Below, in pieces: positions 43,249-51,703 of a stretch of DNA of 64,000 nucleotides. Position 1 is the first letter of the stretch, and every line of letters starts with the position of its first letter. Position numbers and translations under genes: made by a program. The stretch is taken from the NCBI GenBank assembly GCA_002688175.1, contig NZCC01000030.1, positions 1 through 64,000 on the forward strand, read 5' to 3'. Below the pieces are notes generated by a model that did no database searches, was not told the origin of the DNA, and saw only the letters and a program-made list of their open reading frames with translations. The stretch is from Chromatiales bacterium (lineage in GTDB: Bacteria > Pseudomonadota > Gammaproteobacteria > Steroidobacterales > GCA-2729495).

Positions 43249-43731
43249 TTGGGCATTCAGGTTGGTGACAAGCTGCCAAGTGGCAGTTTTAGTATCATGA
43301 CGAGCGACGGTCCCGGTTCAGTTGCTACCGATGAACTGTTTGCCGGCAAAAAAGTTGTCCTGTTTGCTGTGCCCGGCGCATTTACGCCTACCTGTTCTGC
43401 GCAACATTTACCGGGCTACTTGCAAAATGCCGCAGCTATAAAGTTGAAGGGTGTCGATACGATTGCCTGTCTGTCGGTAAATGATGTCTTTGTCATGGAC
43501 GCATGGGGCAAGGATCAGGATGTCGGCGACACGATCATGATGCTGGCTGATGGTAGCGGCGATTATGCACGTGCGTTGGGGCTGGAACTCGATGCCAGCG
43601 GTTTTGGTATGGGTCAACGCGCAAAACGATTTGCGATCATCATTGATGACGGTGTCGCTGTCCAGTTGCATGTTGAATCACCGGGAGAATTCAAGGTCAG
43701 TGCTGCTGAATTCATCCTGGATAAACTTTAA
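43249..43731 (+). CDS. Peroxiredoxin 5 family thiol peroxidase
   Basis: A 160-residue Prx5/AhpE-like enzyme starting at TTG 43249, with GGGAGG at 43238-43243. The reactive cysteine is C49 in VPGAFTPTCSAQHLPGY; the VNDVFVMDAWGK and GMGQRAKRFAIIIDDG blocks are those of the Prx5 (AhpC-TSA) group. It reduces hydrogen peroxide and alkyl peroxides. No second resolving Cys is obvious near the end. It is followed 18 bases later by a membrane protein. Confidence 0.93.
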   Translation: MGIQVGDKLPSGSFSIMTSDGPGSVATDELFAGKKVVLFAVPGAFTPTCSAQHLPGYLQNAAAIKLKGVDTIACLSVNDVFVMDAWGKDQDVGDTIMMLADGSGDYARALGLELDASGFGMGQRAKRFAIIIDDGVAVQLHVESPGEFKVSAAEFILDKL

Positions 43732-43749
43732 AAAATGTGGGGATAATAC

Positions 43750-44469
43750 ATGAGTCTTTATGATTTTCTTCTTGTTTTCCATCTGCTGCTGTTCGTTTAC
43801 TGGCTGGGTGGAGATCTTGGCGTGTTCTACTCGAGCGGCATGGTCGTTGATCCAAAGCTCAGTAATTCAGCGCGAGTAACCGCGGCCAAGATAATGGTCA
43901 ATCTCGATTTTGTGCCCCGCATATGCATGACCCTGATGCTGACAGTAGGCGGGTTGTTGACTGATGAGATTGGTATAGAACACCAGTTATGGCAGACGGT
44001 TGGATTTCTTGCCCTGGGTCCCGGCTGGCTTGCGATGGTGCTGTTTCTCCACTTCAACGAGGGCACACCGCTCGGAAAACTCGTTACAAAAATTGATTAC
44101 TATTTACGTTGGGTGCTCGTAGTTTATCTCTGTTGCTCGGTAACGTTCTATACTTTTTTCAGCGAACACCTTGCGACAGCGCCCTGGGTTATCGCTAAGC
44201 TGGGAATCTTTGCTGGCCTCGTTCTGTGCGGACTGATGATTCGCAAATATATTCCTGACTACGGGGCCGGTATTGGCAGACTACGAAAAGATGAAGTTGA
44301 TGATCAGGTTAATGCATCCATGCTTGCCAGTCTGAACAAGTGCCGACCGTTTGTGCTCGCCATCTGGGCAGGTTTGTTACTCGAATGTATCATCGGCGTG
44401 GCCAAGCCCGGTGATCAGGAAAGAGTTACTGAAGTTCTCGGTTCACTGGCGCCGCTGGTGGGTATGTAA
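43750..44469 (+). CDS. Conserved integral membrane protein of unknown function
   Basis: A 239-residue membrane protein with about six helices: at the start (LYDFLLVFHLLLFVYWLGGDLGVFYS), about 55-75, 80-100, 120-140, 145-165 and 195-215. Its helices contain buried His/Tyr and the YWLGGDLG pattern seen in CopD-like/heme-binding membrane families, but I cannot place it with confidence. It is in an apparent operon with peroxiredoxin and ends at a good terminator. A strong GGGGATAAT ribosome site lies before the ATG. Confidence 0.6.
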   Translation: MSLYDFLLVFHLLLFVYWLGGDLGVFYSSGMVVDPKLSNSARVTAAKIMVNLDFVPRICMTLMLTVGGLLTDEIGIEHQLWQTVGFLALGPGWLAMVLFLHFNEGTPLGKLVTKIDYYLRWVLVVYLCCSVTFYTFFSEHLATAPWVIAKLGIFAGLVLCGLMIRKYIPDYGAGIGRLRKDEVDDQVNASMLASLNKCRPFVLAIWAGLLLECIIGVAKPGDQERVTEVLGSLAPLVGM

Positions 44470-44490
44470 GTCGATTGATATACAACAGGA

Positions 44491-44526
44491 AAGCCGGGTA
44501 TCCCGTGTGGGTTACCCGGCTTTTTT
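44491..44526 (+). terminator. Rho-independent terminator after the peroxiredoxin pair
   Basis: AAGCCGGGTA / TACCCGGCTT stem with a loop of 12 or so, followed by TTTTTT. It lies 21 bases after the stop of the membrane protein and could also serve, in reverse, the PEP-CTERM gene that converges on it. Confidence 0.92.
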
Positions 44527-44582
44527 GTGTAACAGGCGCTGATATCAAGCAAACATGTTAGTTGCTTGGTATCAATAGCACA

Positions 44583-45149
44583 TCACTTCTGGAACCTACG
44601 ACGGAAACCGCCAAGTAGACCAAGAGCGGAGCCGAACAGCCACACTGCTGCTGGTACCGGCACTGTATTAACCTGGATTTCAGCCCCACTCAGGATAACT
44701 TCTTGAGTAGAAAATGTTGATGCACTTAGAAAAGAGCCTGCCAGGTTATTGATGGCCATAGCGATGGTGCCTGTACCGATACCTAACAGGTCGACGGTGA
44801 TGTCACCAAGTTTATGATTTCCATCAAGTCCACCGAAACTGCCGAAATGGATCTCATAATCAGCATCTGCGGCCACAAAGCCGTGGTCGCTGAAAGCTTC
44901 ATCCAAAGCACTGAAGTATGCGCTGGGGGTGAAGCCACCCCATGAAATTGGTCCGCTTAAAGCGAGATCGATGCCACCACCGAGTGTTGGATCTCCAGTG
45001 AAATCCATGAATAACTCAAGAGTTGCACTGCCACCCACATTTCCAGTTGAAAGTGCCGGAGTCAGTGAAACGGAGGCAGCCTGAACCGTTGACATGGCAA
45101 ATGCAAACGCCAGGCTGGCGATAATAAGTATCGATTTACGTAGATTCAT
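44583..45149 (-). CDS. PEP-CTERM (VPLPA-type) exported protein
   Basis: A 188-residue secreted protein. Signal peptide at 1-25 (IIASLAFAFAMSTVQA), a beta-rich domain with VSLTPALSTGNVGGSATLELFMDFTGDPTLGGGIDLAL that looks like a cohesin-type fold, and a C-terminal VPVPAAVWLFGSALGLLGGFRRRFQK, the PEP-CTERM/VPLPA sorting signal (motif, helix, basic end). Such proteins are cut by exosortase and moved to the surface or into exopolysaccharide. No exosortase gene is in the window, so it must lie elsewhere if used. Confidence 0.88.
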   Translation of the reverse strand: MNLRKSILIIASLAFAFAMSTVQAASVSLTPALSTGNVGGSATLELFMDFTGDPTLGGGIDLALSGPISWGGFTPSAYFSALDEAFSDHGFVAADADYEIHFGSFGGLDGNHKLGDITVDLLGIGTGTIAMAINNLAGSFLSASTFSTQEVILSGAEIQVNTVPVPAAVWLFGSALGLLGGFRRRFQK

Positions 45150-45496
45150 GATGTTTTCCTGAATTATTATTTTTAAAGGAGGCGCGTCATCAGAAATCTA
45201 GTTTGAATGCTAGCAAGCGGTAACCCGTGATTGGGCTTGTTTTGACATAGGGGGGAGGTTATTAGTATTAGGTTAAATGAACAGAATGCTTATGTAAATC
45301 TTACGCACGCAGCAGTGGAAATCGCTTAGTTATAACTATCGCTCGTTGCTGTTTGTAGTAAAGCGCAGAAAGTAGTGCCCGATATGTTTATGGGGCTGCA
45401 ACGATGGTTTGGCCTGGTTTCAACCGACGCGTCTAACCACCCATGTTGTGCATGGGTGCCAATAGGCGATCCCGGAGCGAGCGGTCTTGTTATTAC
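45150..45496. other. Intergenic region between PEP-CTERM and etfA genes
   Basis: About 350 bases without a gene. It holds the promoter region of the PEP-CTERM gene (AAGGAGG near 45176-45182 is too far for a ribosome site) and a small hairpin, CACCCATG-N5-CATGGGTG, at 45438-45458, downstream of etfA on the minus strand. The hairpin has no T run, so it is at best a weak terminator. Confidence 0.45.
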
Positions 45497-46447
45497 TCAG
45501 TTTCCAAGTTGCTTGCCAAGCTCAGGAATAACCTCGAACAGGTCCCCGACAAGTCCGATATCCGCGACCTCGAAGATCGGCGCATCCAGGTCCTTGTTAA
45601 CCGCAACAATCGTGCCGGCGTCCTTGATGCCGGTCAGGTGCTGAATTGCTCCCGAAATGCCAAACGCGATATACAAATCAGGCGAGATGATCTTGCCGGT
45701 TTGTCCGACCTGCATATCATTAGGCACATAGCCGGCATCAACGGCCGCCCTGGAGGCACCGACGCCGGCGCCGATACCGTCAGCCAGGTTGTACAGTAAC
45801 TCGAAGTTTTCTTTGCTGCCGACGCCACGACCACCCGAGACGACGACATTGGCAAGCTGCAGATCCGGGCGGTCACCTGTCTCGGATTTAAGTTCCACAT
45901 AGCGTGTGTGCGCGGGTAATTGTGCACTGGTAGTCGTTGCCTCAATGCTTGCCGATCCGTCATCGGCAACTGCTCGGTACGATGCCACCCTGACAGTCGC
46001 AACAATGATCCGATCGGGTGCTGCTGTTATGGTGATAATTGCATTGCCGGCATAGATTGGGCGTTTGAATGTCTGTGCATCAACAACTTCCATGATGTCG
46101 CTGATCTGACCCGTGCCGAGCAGGGCCGCAACTCTGGGCATCAGGTCTTTGCCGAAAGTCGTCGACGGACCGAACACATAGTTATAACTATTATCCTTCG
46201 CCAGGGCGGCCAGTTGTGGCGCGATAATCGCAGCCAGCGGATTGCTGTTTTCGCTCCGATCACAGGTCAGGACACGGGTAATGCCATTCAGTGTTGCAGC
46301 CTCTGCAGCAATCGCATCAACCGCATCTCCGAATACAACGACATCGATTGAATCGGCATTGAGCGACTGCGCGCAACTGACGGTTTTCGAGGTGCACGGA
46401 TTCAGCGTTGCCCCATCGTGTTCGGCTACGATCAATACACTGCTCAT
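45497..46447 (-). CDS. etfA: Electron transfer flavoprotein alpha subunit EtfA
   Basis: A 316-residue FAD-binding subunit. The C-terminal half has the ETF-alpha signature: VVSGGRGVGSKENFELLYNLADGIGAGVGASRAAVDAGYVPNDMQVGQTGKIISPDLYIAFGISGAIQHLTGIKDAGTIVAVNKD. It accepts electrons from acyl-CoA or other flavin dehydrogenases. No ETF-quinone oxidoreductase is nearby. It overlaps the end of etfB by four bases. Confidence 0.97.
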   Translation of the reverse strand: MSSVLIVAEHDGATLNPCTSKTVSCAQSLNADSIDVVVFGDAVDAIAAEAATLNGITRVLTCDRSENSNPLAAIIAPQLAALAKDNSYNYVFGPSTTFGKDLMPRVAALLGTGQISDIMEVVDAQTFKRPIYAGNAIITITAAPDRIIVATVRVASYRAVADDGSASIEATTTSAQLPAHTRYVELKSETGDRPDLQLANVVVSGGRGVGSKENFELLYNLADGIGAGVGASRAAVDAGYVPNDMQVGQTGKIISPDLYIAFGISGAIQHLTGIKDAGTIVAVNKDLDAPIFEVADIGLVGDLFEVIPELGKQLGN

Positions 46448-47196
46448 AATGAAAATCCTTTATCTTTAAGTGCCCCGACGAGACCAGCGACATCATCCAC
46501 CATTTGTCCTTTACTGCGCACCGTCGGAGTCGCATAGTCAGACACTGTAAACATGGGTGTTGTATCAACGCCTAATTCGTCGATCGCAATCACTTCGATT
46601 GGTTTCTTCTTGGCTTTCATGATATCCGGAAGCTTGACATAGCGAGGTTCATTCAGGCGCAGGTCCGTACTGACAACTGCCGGCAGATCGACATCAATGA
46701 CCTCAAGCCCGGCATCAACTTCTCGAGTGATGCGCAGTGAGTTATCAGTTATCTCAATTTCTGAAGCGAAGGTCGCCTGCGGGCGGTCCCATAACGCCGC
46801 GAGCATTTGTGCAGTTTGATTGCAATCATTGTCGATGGCCTGTTTACCGAGCAGTACGAGGTCCGGGCTCTCGGTTTCAATCAGCTTCAGTAAGACCTGC
46901 GCGGCGGCCAGTGATTCGATATCTTGATCCGTTTCGATCAGGATCGCACGGTCGGCACCCATGGCCAGGCCGGTTCTGAGCTGTTGCTGGCAGTCTGCCG
47001 AGCCGATCGATACCGCGAACACTTCGCTTGCCTTGCCGTGCTCACGGAGACGTAAAGCTTCCTCCAGAGCAATTTCGTCAAACGGGTTGATGCTCATTTT
47101 GACGCCTTCTGTCACGACACCCGTTTGATCGGGTTTAACCCGAACACGAACGTTGTAGTCGACAACGCGTTTCATGCAGACCATAACTTTATTCAT
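46444..47196 (-). CDS. etfB: Electron transfer flavoprotein beta subunit EtfB
   Basis: A 250-residue AMP-binding subunit. Seen are KVMVCMKRVVDYNVRVRVKPD, the block INPFDEIALEEALRLREHG, LLGKQAIDNDCNQTAQMLAALWDRPQATFA and the end RSKGQMVDDVAGLVGALKDKGF. With EtfA it forms the soluble ETF dimer that links dehydrogenases to the quinone pool. Confidence 0.97.
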   Translation of the reverse strand: MNKVMVCMKRVVDYNVRVRVKPDQTGVVTEGVKMSINPFDEIALEEALRLREHGKASEVFAVSIGSADCQQQLRTGLAMGADRAILIETDQDIESLAAAQVLLKLIETESPDLVLLGKQAIDNDCNQTAQMLAALWDRPQATFASEIEITDNSLRITREVDAGLEVIDVDLPAVVSTDLRLNEPRYVKLPDIMKAKKKPIEVIAIDELGVDTTPMFTVSDYATPTVRSKGQMVDDVAGLVGALKDKGFSL

Positions 47197-47366
47197 GCAG
47201 AGACTCCTGAGTCCTTTCTAAATCTGGTTTCGTGAGAGCGGCAAGCAGTGTGAAGCCAGCCGTTGCGTATATCTGTATCTATCTACAAGGTTTCAGCCAC
47301 GAAACATGATATTTTCACCCGGATAGCAAGGTGCTGACAACCCGCTGATAGGGATTACAGGAGGAA

Positions 47367-48233
47367 ATGCACTTGAAAAACCACTGGAGTAAAACCCATG
47401 TCGGCGTGGATGAACTGCGCACCCATCTAGATGATCCGAAATGGGTGGTCGTGGATTGCCGATTTGACCTGATGAAACCGGTTGCCGGGCTGAAGGCCTA
47501 CGAGGCAGGGCATATACCCGGAGCCGTCTATGCAGATCTGGATCGGGACCTTGCAGCATCGGTGGCCGGAGACGGCGCGGGCGGGCGGCATCCATTGCCT
47601 GATCCGACCCTATTCGGTCGGTTGCTCGAAAGCTGGGGGATAGGCTCAGATTCGATTGTCGTGGTCTATGATGACATCGGCAACGCCGTCTCAGCACGTC
47701 TCTGGTGGTTATTGCGCTGGGTCGGGCATCAGGGCGTCGCTGTACTTGATGGCGGACTCACCGCCTGGTTGCGCGCCGAGGGCCCCATGACGACCATGAT
47801 AAAGCCGCCTGAGCCCGGAAAATTGCAACTTCGCCCCGGCTCGATGCCGGTTGTTGATGCTGAATTAGTCGAGGCCGGGCTGTCTGCCGACAACCTGCTG
47901 TTAATGGATGCTCGAGCAGCCGCCCGCTTCGCAGGACAAAGTGAACCGATTGACCGGCTTGCCGGGCATGTGCCTGGGGCGATCAATACACCCTTTCAGG
48001 ATAACCTCAGCGCTGACAAATGTTTCCTTCCGGCAGCAGATTTACAGGCATACTACCGGCCACGGATCGGTGCGCGGCCCATGCAAGAGGTTGCCTGCAT
48101 GTGCGGCTCAGGTGTTACCGCATGTCACACCCTGCTGGCTCTCGAGACTGCCGGCCTGCATGGAGCATCATTGTATGTGGGTTCGTGGAGCGACTGGATT
48201 AGCGGTGAGCAACGCCCGGTAGCGGGTGAATAA
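47367..48233 (+). CDS. Sulfurtransferase, rhodanese family (3-mercaptopyruvate type)
   Basis: A 288-residue two-domain rhodanese. The N-terminal structural domain has VVDCRFDLMKPVAGLKAYEAGHIPGAVYADLDRDLA; the C-terminal domain has LLMDARAAARFAGQSEPIDRLAGHVPGAIN and the active Cys246 in CMCGSGVTA. The CGSGVTA loop is the signature of 3-mercaptopyruvate sulfurtransferase (SseA), against CRKGVT in thiosulfate types. AGGAGG precedes the ATG. It diverges from etfB. Confidence 0.94.
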   Translation: MHLKNHWSKTHVGVDELRTHLDDPKWVVVDCRFDLMKPVAGLKAYEAGHIPGAVYADLDRDLAASVAGDGAGGRHPLPDPTLFGRLLESWGIGSDSIVVVYDDIGNAVSARLWWLLRWVGHQGVAVLDGGLTAWLRAEGPMTTMIKPPEPGKLQLRPGSMPVVDAELVEAGLSADNLLLMDARAAARFAGQSEPIDRLAGHVPGAINTPFQDNLSADKCFLPAADLQAYYRPRIGARPMQEVACMCGSGVTACHTLLALETAGLHGASLYVGSWSDWISGEQRPVAGE

Positions 48234-48285
48234 TTTATTTACCCCGGAATACAAATATCTGATTACGGGATGAAGGGAAACAAGT

Positions 48286-49026
48286 ATGAGTGACGACATT
48301 TTACAAAGAGATCATCGGTCGATTCGTGGCACGATCAGCTATACGAGCAAAAAGCCTGAACGCATGGACGAGATCAGGGGCCGCGAGTATTTCCATGTCG
48401 ATGTGCACAGTGACGGCAAGCGCACGATTACCGCGCATTGTGAAATCGATGACCGCCCGAGTGTCATGCGCGATATAACCTACAGTATTGATGAAGACTG
48501 GTACCCGCTGGATTGCTTTGTACGCTTGTCGGTCGACGATAAATTCATGGGCAGCGGCTGGTTCCGATTCGGCCCTGACTTCGCTGAGTGCGAAACCAAT
48601 TCGTTGCTGGATGGCCGGGTCTCGCAACGTATGGAAACCCAGGGACGCCTGAAGACATTTCAGAATCACGCCATTGCCTGTGATTCCTGGCATATGCGCC
48701 TGTTCGATCTGGAGAAACCGGCGACAGAGGTGCAGAGTATCGATGAAATGCTGCTTTCGTCGCCCGATCACCGTGGCGCCACGGGACCCATGCTGTTTCG
48801 CATCGGTTTTGGCGTCGAGTATGTCGGCGAAGAAACAATCGAAGTGGGAGCCGGTCGCTTTGAGGCATTACATTTTCGTTTTGTCTCTTCGCCGGGATTG
48901 CCTGAAGCACATCCGCCCTATGATATCTGGTGTACGAACGACGGGGATTTTACGTTCCTGCGCGGCGACATTGGCGGCTACATGCAGACTTATTACGAAC
49001 TCACAGAACTAACCTGCGACAACTGA
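48286..49026 (+). CDS. Conserved protein of unknown function, 246 residues
   Basis: I do not recognise this protein. It has no signal peptide or membrane helix, is rich in beta-type segments, and has many Asp/Glu and aromatic residues. Stretches such as RDITYSIDEDWYPLDCFVRLSVDDKFMGSGWFRFG and IEVGAGRFEALHFRFVSSPG suggest a lipocalin or beta-sandwich fold with an enclosed pocket. It sits 52 bases after the sulfurtransferase gene and converges with the DUF1838 gene only 24 bases away. Cytosolic ligand binding is a guess. Confidence 0.65.
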   Translation: MSDDILQRDHRSIRGTISYTSKKPERMDEIRGREYFHVDVHSDGKRTITAHCEIDDRPSVMRDITYSIDEDWYPLDCFVRLSVDDKFMGSGWFRFGPDFAECETNSLLDGRVSQRMETQGRLKTFQNHAIACDSWHMRLFDLEKPATEVQSIDEMLLSSPDHRGATGPMLFRIGFGVEYVGEETIEVGAGRFEALHFRFVSSPGLPEAHPPYDIWCTNDGDFTFLRGDIGGYMQTYYELTELTCDN

Positions 49027-49050
49027 TGTTCGGCAGCCTGATCTGCCCGG

Positions 49051-50052
49051 TTACTGAGCGGGGAGCGGGGCGGCCGTTCGTTCCTGCGCAAAGGTTTCCC
49101 AGGTCGTCATATTCGGTTCGACCCACTCTTCGGGAGCATGCAGGTACTTCGGGAAATGTTCCTGTGTATAGGCCAGCACGTGTGGTGGCAGGTCATCGGT
49201 ACTGTCCAGAGAGAAAACGTTGGTCACGCCGAATATCCCGCCATCACGATTGTCCATCAGCATCCACGGATGCCAGGGTGCCACTTTTTGCCAGGCGCCA
49301 GTGTACGGAACCTTTAACAATCCCGGATTATTCAGATCCGCCAGGCTCGCATGGATCTGGAAATACTCACTGGTCCGATACCATGGCCCGAAATGTTCGC
49401 GTGGCCACTCTTCTTCAGGCAGTGGTGTTGGCCAGCGAGTATTAACGGAAAAAGATACGACAGTACGATCACCAAAGGTTTCCCAGGGCAGCACGAACGG
49501 GAATTCTACGGTTTTGAAGCCAGTTTCTTCGCTACCGAAACGTTGTTTAAACTGGGTCGCATAATAGGAATTGACCGGATCATTATGCGTGGGGAAGGGC
49601 TCGACCGTTTCGCCGGTATACGGGTTTTGCCATTCTTCCAGGATGCGGTCTTCCTTCAGATCCAGGTAATAAACAACCTCGCGGTGCAGGTTCTCGTAAC
49701 GTCCATCCGGTAGTTTCGTAACCCGGCTCATGCCAAAACCCTGAATGCGAAACAGCGGCTGGATGACTTCCTGGCTGCCGATCACAGCATATTGTGTGCC
49801 GGAGAAAAAACCACAGGTTTCTTTGCCGTCTTCCAGACTCGAAGCGAGCTTGACCCAGGCCGTCAGATTGTCTTCGGGTTTGCTGAAATCGAGTCCAAGG
49901 CTCGGTGCGGGTGCAGATTCGGGTTTACCGGCGGGAGCGCAACCGGAGAGTGCCGAGGCACCGAATAAAGCACCGAGGCCGACCAGCGTTGAACGGCGCG
50001 ACATGCCCTGTTCATCAAGAGCCATCTTGGTCGGATTAAAGTTTTCAAACAT
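49051..50052 (-). CDS. DUF1838 family protein, Tat-exported lipoprotein
   Basis: A 333-residue protein. The N terminus has a twin-arginine signal MSRRSTLVGLGALFGASALSGC, where the LSGC lipobox would place a lipid on Cys38. The body has LTAWVKLASSLEDGKETCGFFSGTQYAVI, LHREVVYYLDLKEDRILEEWQNPYTGE and LPWETFGDRTVVSFSVNTRWPTP, the sequence pattern of DUF1838. DUF1838 proteins have no established function. Tat export suggests folding or cofactor binding before export. It is divergent from the NCS1-like permease. Confidence 0.82.
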   Translation of the reverse strand: MFENFNPTKMALDEQGMSRRSTLVGLGALFGASALSGCAPAGKPESAPAPSLGLDFSKPEDNLTAWVKLASSLEDGKETCGFFSGTQYAVIGSQEVIQPLFRIQGFGMSRVTKLPDGRYENLHREVVYYLDLKEDRILEEWQNPYTGETVEPFPTHNDPVNSYYATQFKQRFGSEETGFKTVEFPFVLPWETFGDRTVVSFSVNTRWPTPLPEEEWPREHFGPWYRTSEYFQIHASLADLNNPGLLKVPYTGAWQKVAPWHPWMLMDNRDGGIFGVTNVFSLDSTDDLPPHVLAYTQEHFPKYLHAPEEWVEPNMTTWETFAQERTAAPLPAQ

Positions 50053-50243
50053 GATCCTGCTCCCGTTGATTGTTTTTTGTATAGTGCATGGATACTAACA
50101 CAGCACTAAATGACGCCCGGCAACGACAATGGGCGGGCAGTTTCGGATTGAAGCACATACTGCAGGAGCGGCTTGAGGCGCGATTGAGCACGGTGCAGCT
50201 GGCAGTCACTCTTGCAGATCGGGAATGTTCAGCAGGCGGGAGT

Positions 50244-51578
50244 ATGAAAATGAACAGAATCAAGCGTTGGTGGAGTTACGACTCTGAAGCGGAAAAAAAC
50301 AGTGCAGATAATCCGGTTGCGCCGCTAAGCGCTGATCAGCGCAGGGGCACCGGCCCGTTGCTGACACTGGCTTTTGGCTGGGGGTTCCTGGTGACCGGCC
50401 TGTTCGTCGGCGGCATGCTCGGCAGCGGACAGGTCTTCTGGCCTGATATCGTTGCAGCCACCTTCGCCGGTAATGTGGCTAATTTCGTGATTGGCGCACT
50501 GGTGGGTTATATCGGTTATCGCACTGCGTGTAACAGCGGTTTGCTGTATCAGCTGGTCTACGGAAAAATTGGTGCCTTTATTCCCGTCCTGATCATTGCG
50601 CTGCTGCTGATCGGCTGGCAAGGGATTGTCGTCGGTGCATTCGGTGTCGCCTGGGCCGGCAATATGGACAGCATGAGTTTTTATGTCGTTGCCATCCTGG
50701 CCGGAACATTGTTTACCGTAACGACATACTTTGGCGTCAAGGGGCTCGAATGGGTCAGCATGCCGTCTGTGTCCGTTCTCGTACTCGTCGGTTTGTACTC
50801 GATCTGGCTGAATGTTGATCAGGCCGGTGGCTGGACTGCGTTTCTTGACCTGTCAGCTGCACGAGTTGCCGGGGCCGATGCACCCCTGACGATGCTCAAA
50901 GCCGTCAATATTGTGATCGGCTCTTGGATCGTCGGTGCGATTGTCATGCCTGAATATACGCGTTTCGCCCGCAAGGCCTGGGTTGCGATTGCGATTCCGT
51001 TCATTGTCATGATTATTGCGCAATGGTTTCTGCAGGTCGTTGGTGCACTTGGCGGGGTTGTGTCGGGTACTTTTGATTTCACCGTTTACCTGCGTGAACA
51101 GGGACCCTTCATCATGTATGTCGGCATCATCGGCATGAGCCTGGCGCTGTGGACAACCGGTGATGCGAATCTCTACCTGCCGGTCATTCAGACGTCGAGC
51201 GTACTGCGACGTCCGCAGCACGTCATGACTGTGATCTGTGGCGCACTCGGTACTCTTGTTGGTCTCGGGATTTATCAGCATTTCATGGACTGGATTGAAT
51301 TTTTAGCCAGCATAGTTCCACCCCTGATCGGTCCGGTTATTGCGCATTACTATGTTGTGCAGAAAATGCGTTTCGAACCCCGGATGCTGGAGCATGCACC
51401 GGCATGGAATCCGGCTGCGGTCGTCGCTTACCTCATGGGTGCGGCTGCTGCGATCATGAATACCAACAATATCCTCGTCAGCGCCGATTCGATGGTGCCG
51501 GCCTTAACCGGTCTGCTGGTGTCGATCATCGCCTATATTGTCGCGGCTCTGCTTGGCCTTGCATCACGTCCGCAATGA
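50244..51578 (+). CDS. NCS1/CodB-like permease for nucleobase or related compound
   Basis: A 444-residue, 12-helix permease when started at ATG 50244, which has GGCGGGAG just upstream; an ATG at 50088 would add 52 residues of non-family sequence that overlap the divergent promoter area, so I prefer the later one. It has GFLVTGLFVGGMLGSGQVFWPDIVAATFAGNVANFVIGALVGYIGYRTACNSGLLYQLVYGKIGAFIPVLIIALLLIGWQG, as in CodB/cytosine permease proteins. NCS1 carriers take up cytosine, allantoin, hydantoins or thiamine parts. That hydantoins may be carried would fit HyuAB, 16 kb away, but this is inference. Confidence 0.85.
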   Translation: MKMNRIKRWWSYDSEAEKNSADNPVAPLSADQRRGTGPLLTLAFGWGFLVTGLFVGGMLGSGQVFWPDIVAATFAGNVANFVIGALVGYIGYRTACNSGLLYQLVYGKIGAFIPVLIIALLLIGWQGIVVGAFGVAWAGNMDSMSFYVVAILAGTLFTVTTYFGVKGLEWVSMPSVSVLVLVGLYSIWLNVDQAGGWTAFLDLSAARVAGADAPLTMLKAVNIVIGSWIVGAIVMPEYTRFARKAWVAIAIPFIVMIIAQWFLQVVGALGGVVSGTFDFTVYLREQGPFIMYVGIIGMSLALWTTGDANLYLPVIQTSSVLRRPQHVMTVICGALGTLVGLGIYQHFMDWIEFLASIVPPLIGPVIAHYYVVQKMRFEPRMLEHAPAWNPAAVVAYLMGAAAAIMNTNNILVSADSMVPALTGLLVSIIAYIVAALLGLASRPQ

Positions 51579-51703
51579 TGCTCCGCTATGCGTTCGGATA
51601 TGCCTTGCGTGGCCCAGACCGCTCGCACAGCTTGGACCCGGGGTTTTAATCCGTTACTGTGCACGCTGTATTTTTTCCGTCAATCGCTGAAAGGCTAAAT
51701 TGA

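Noticed and set aside
45438..45458. Hairpin CACCCATG/CATGGGTG as an etfA terminator
   Set aside because: It lacks a T run on either strand, so I do not call it a terminator.
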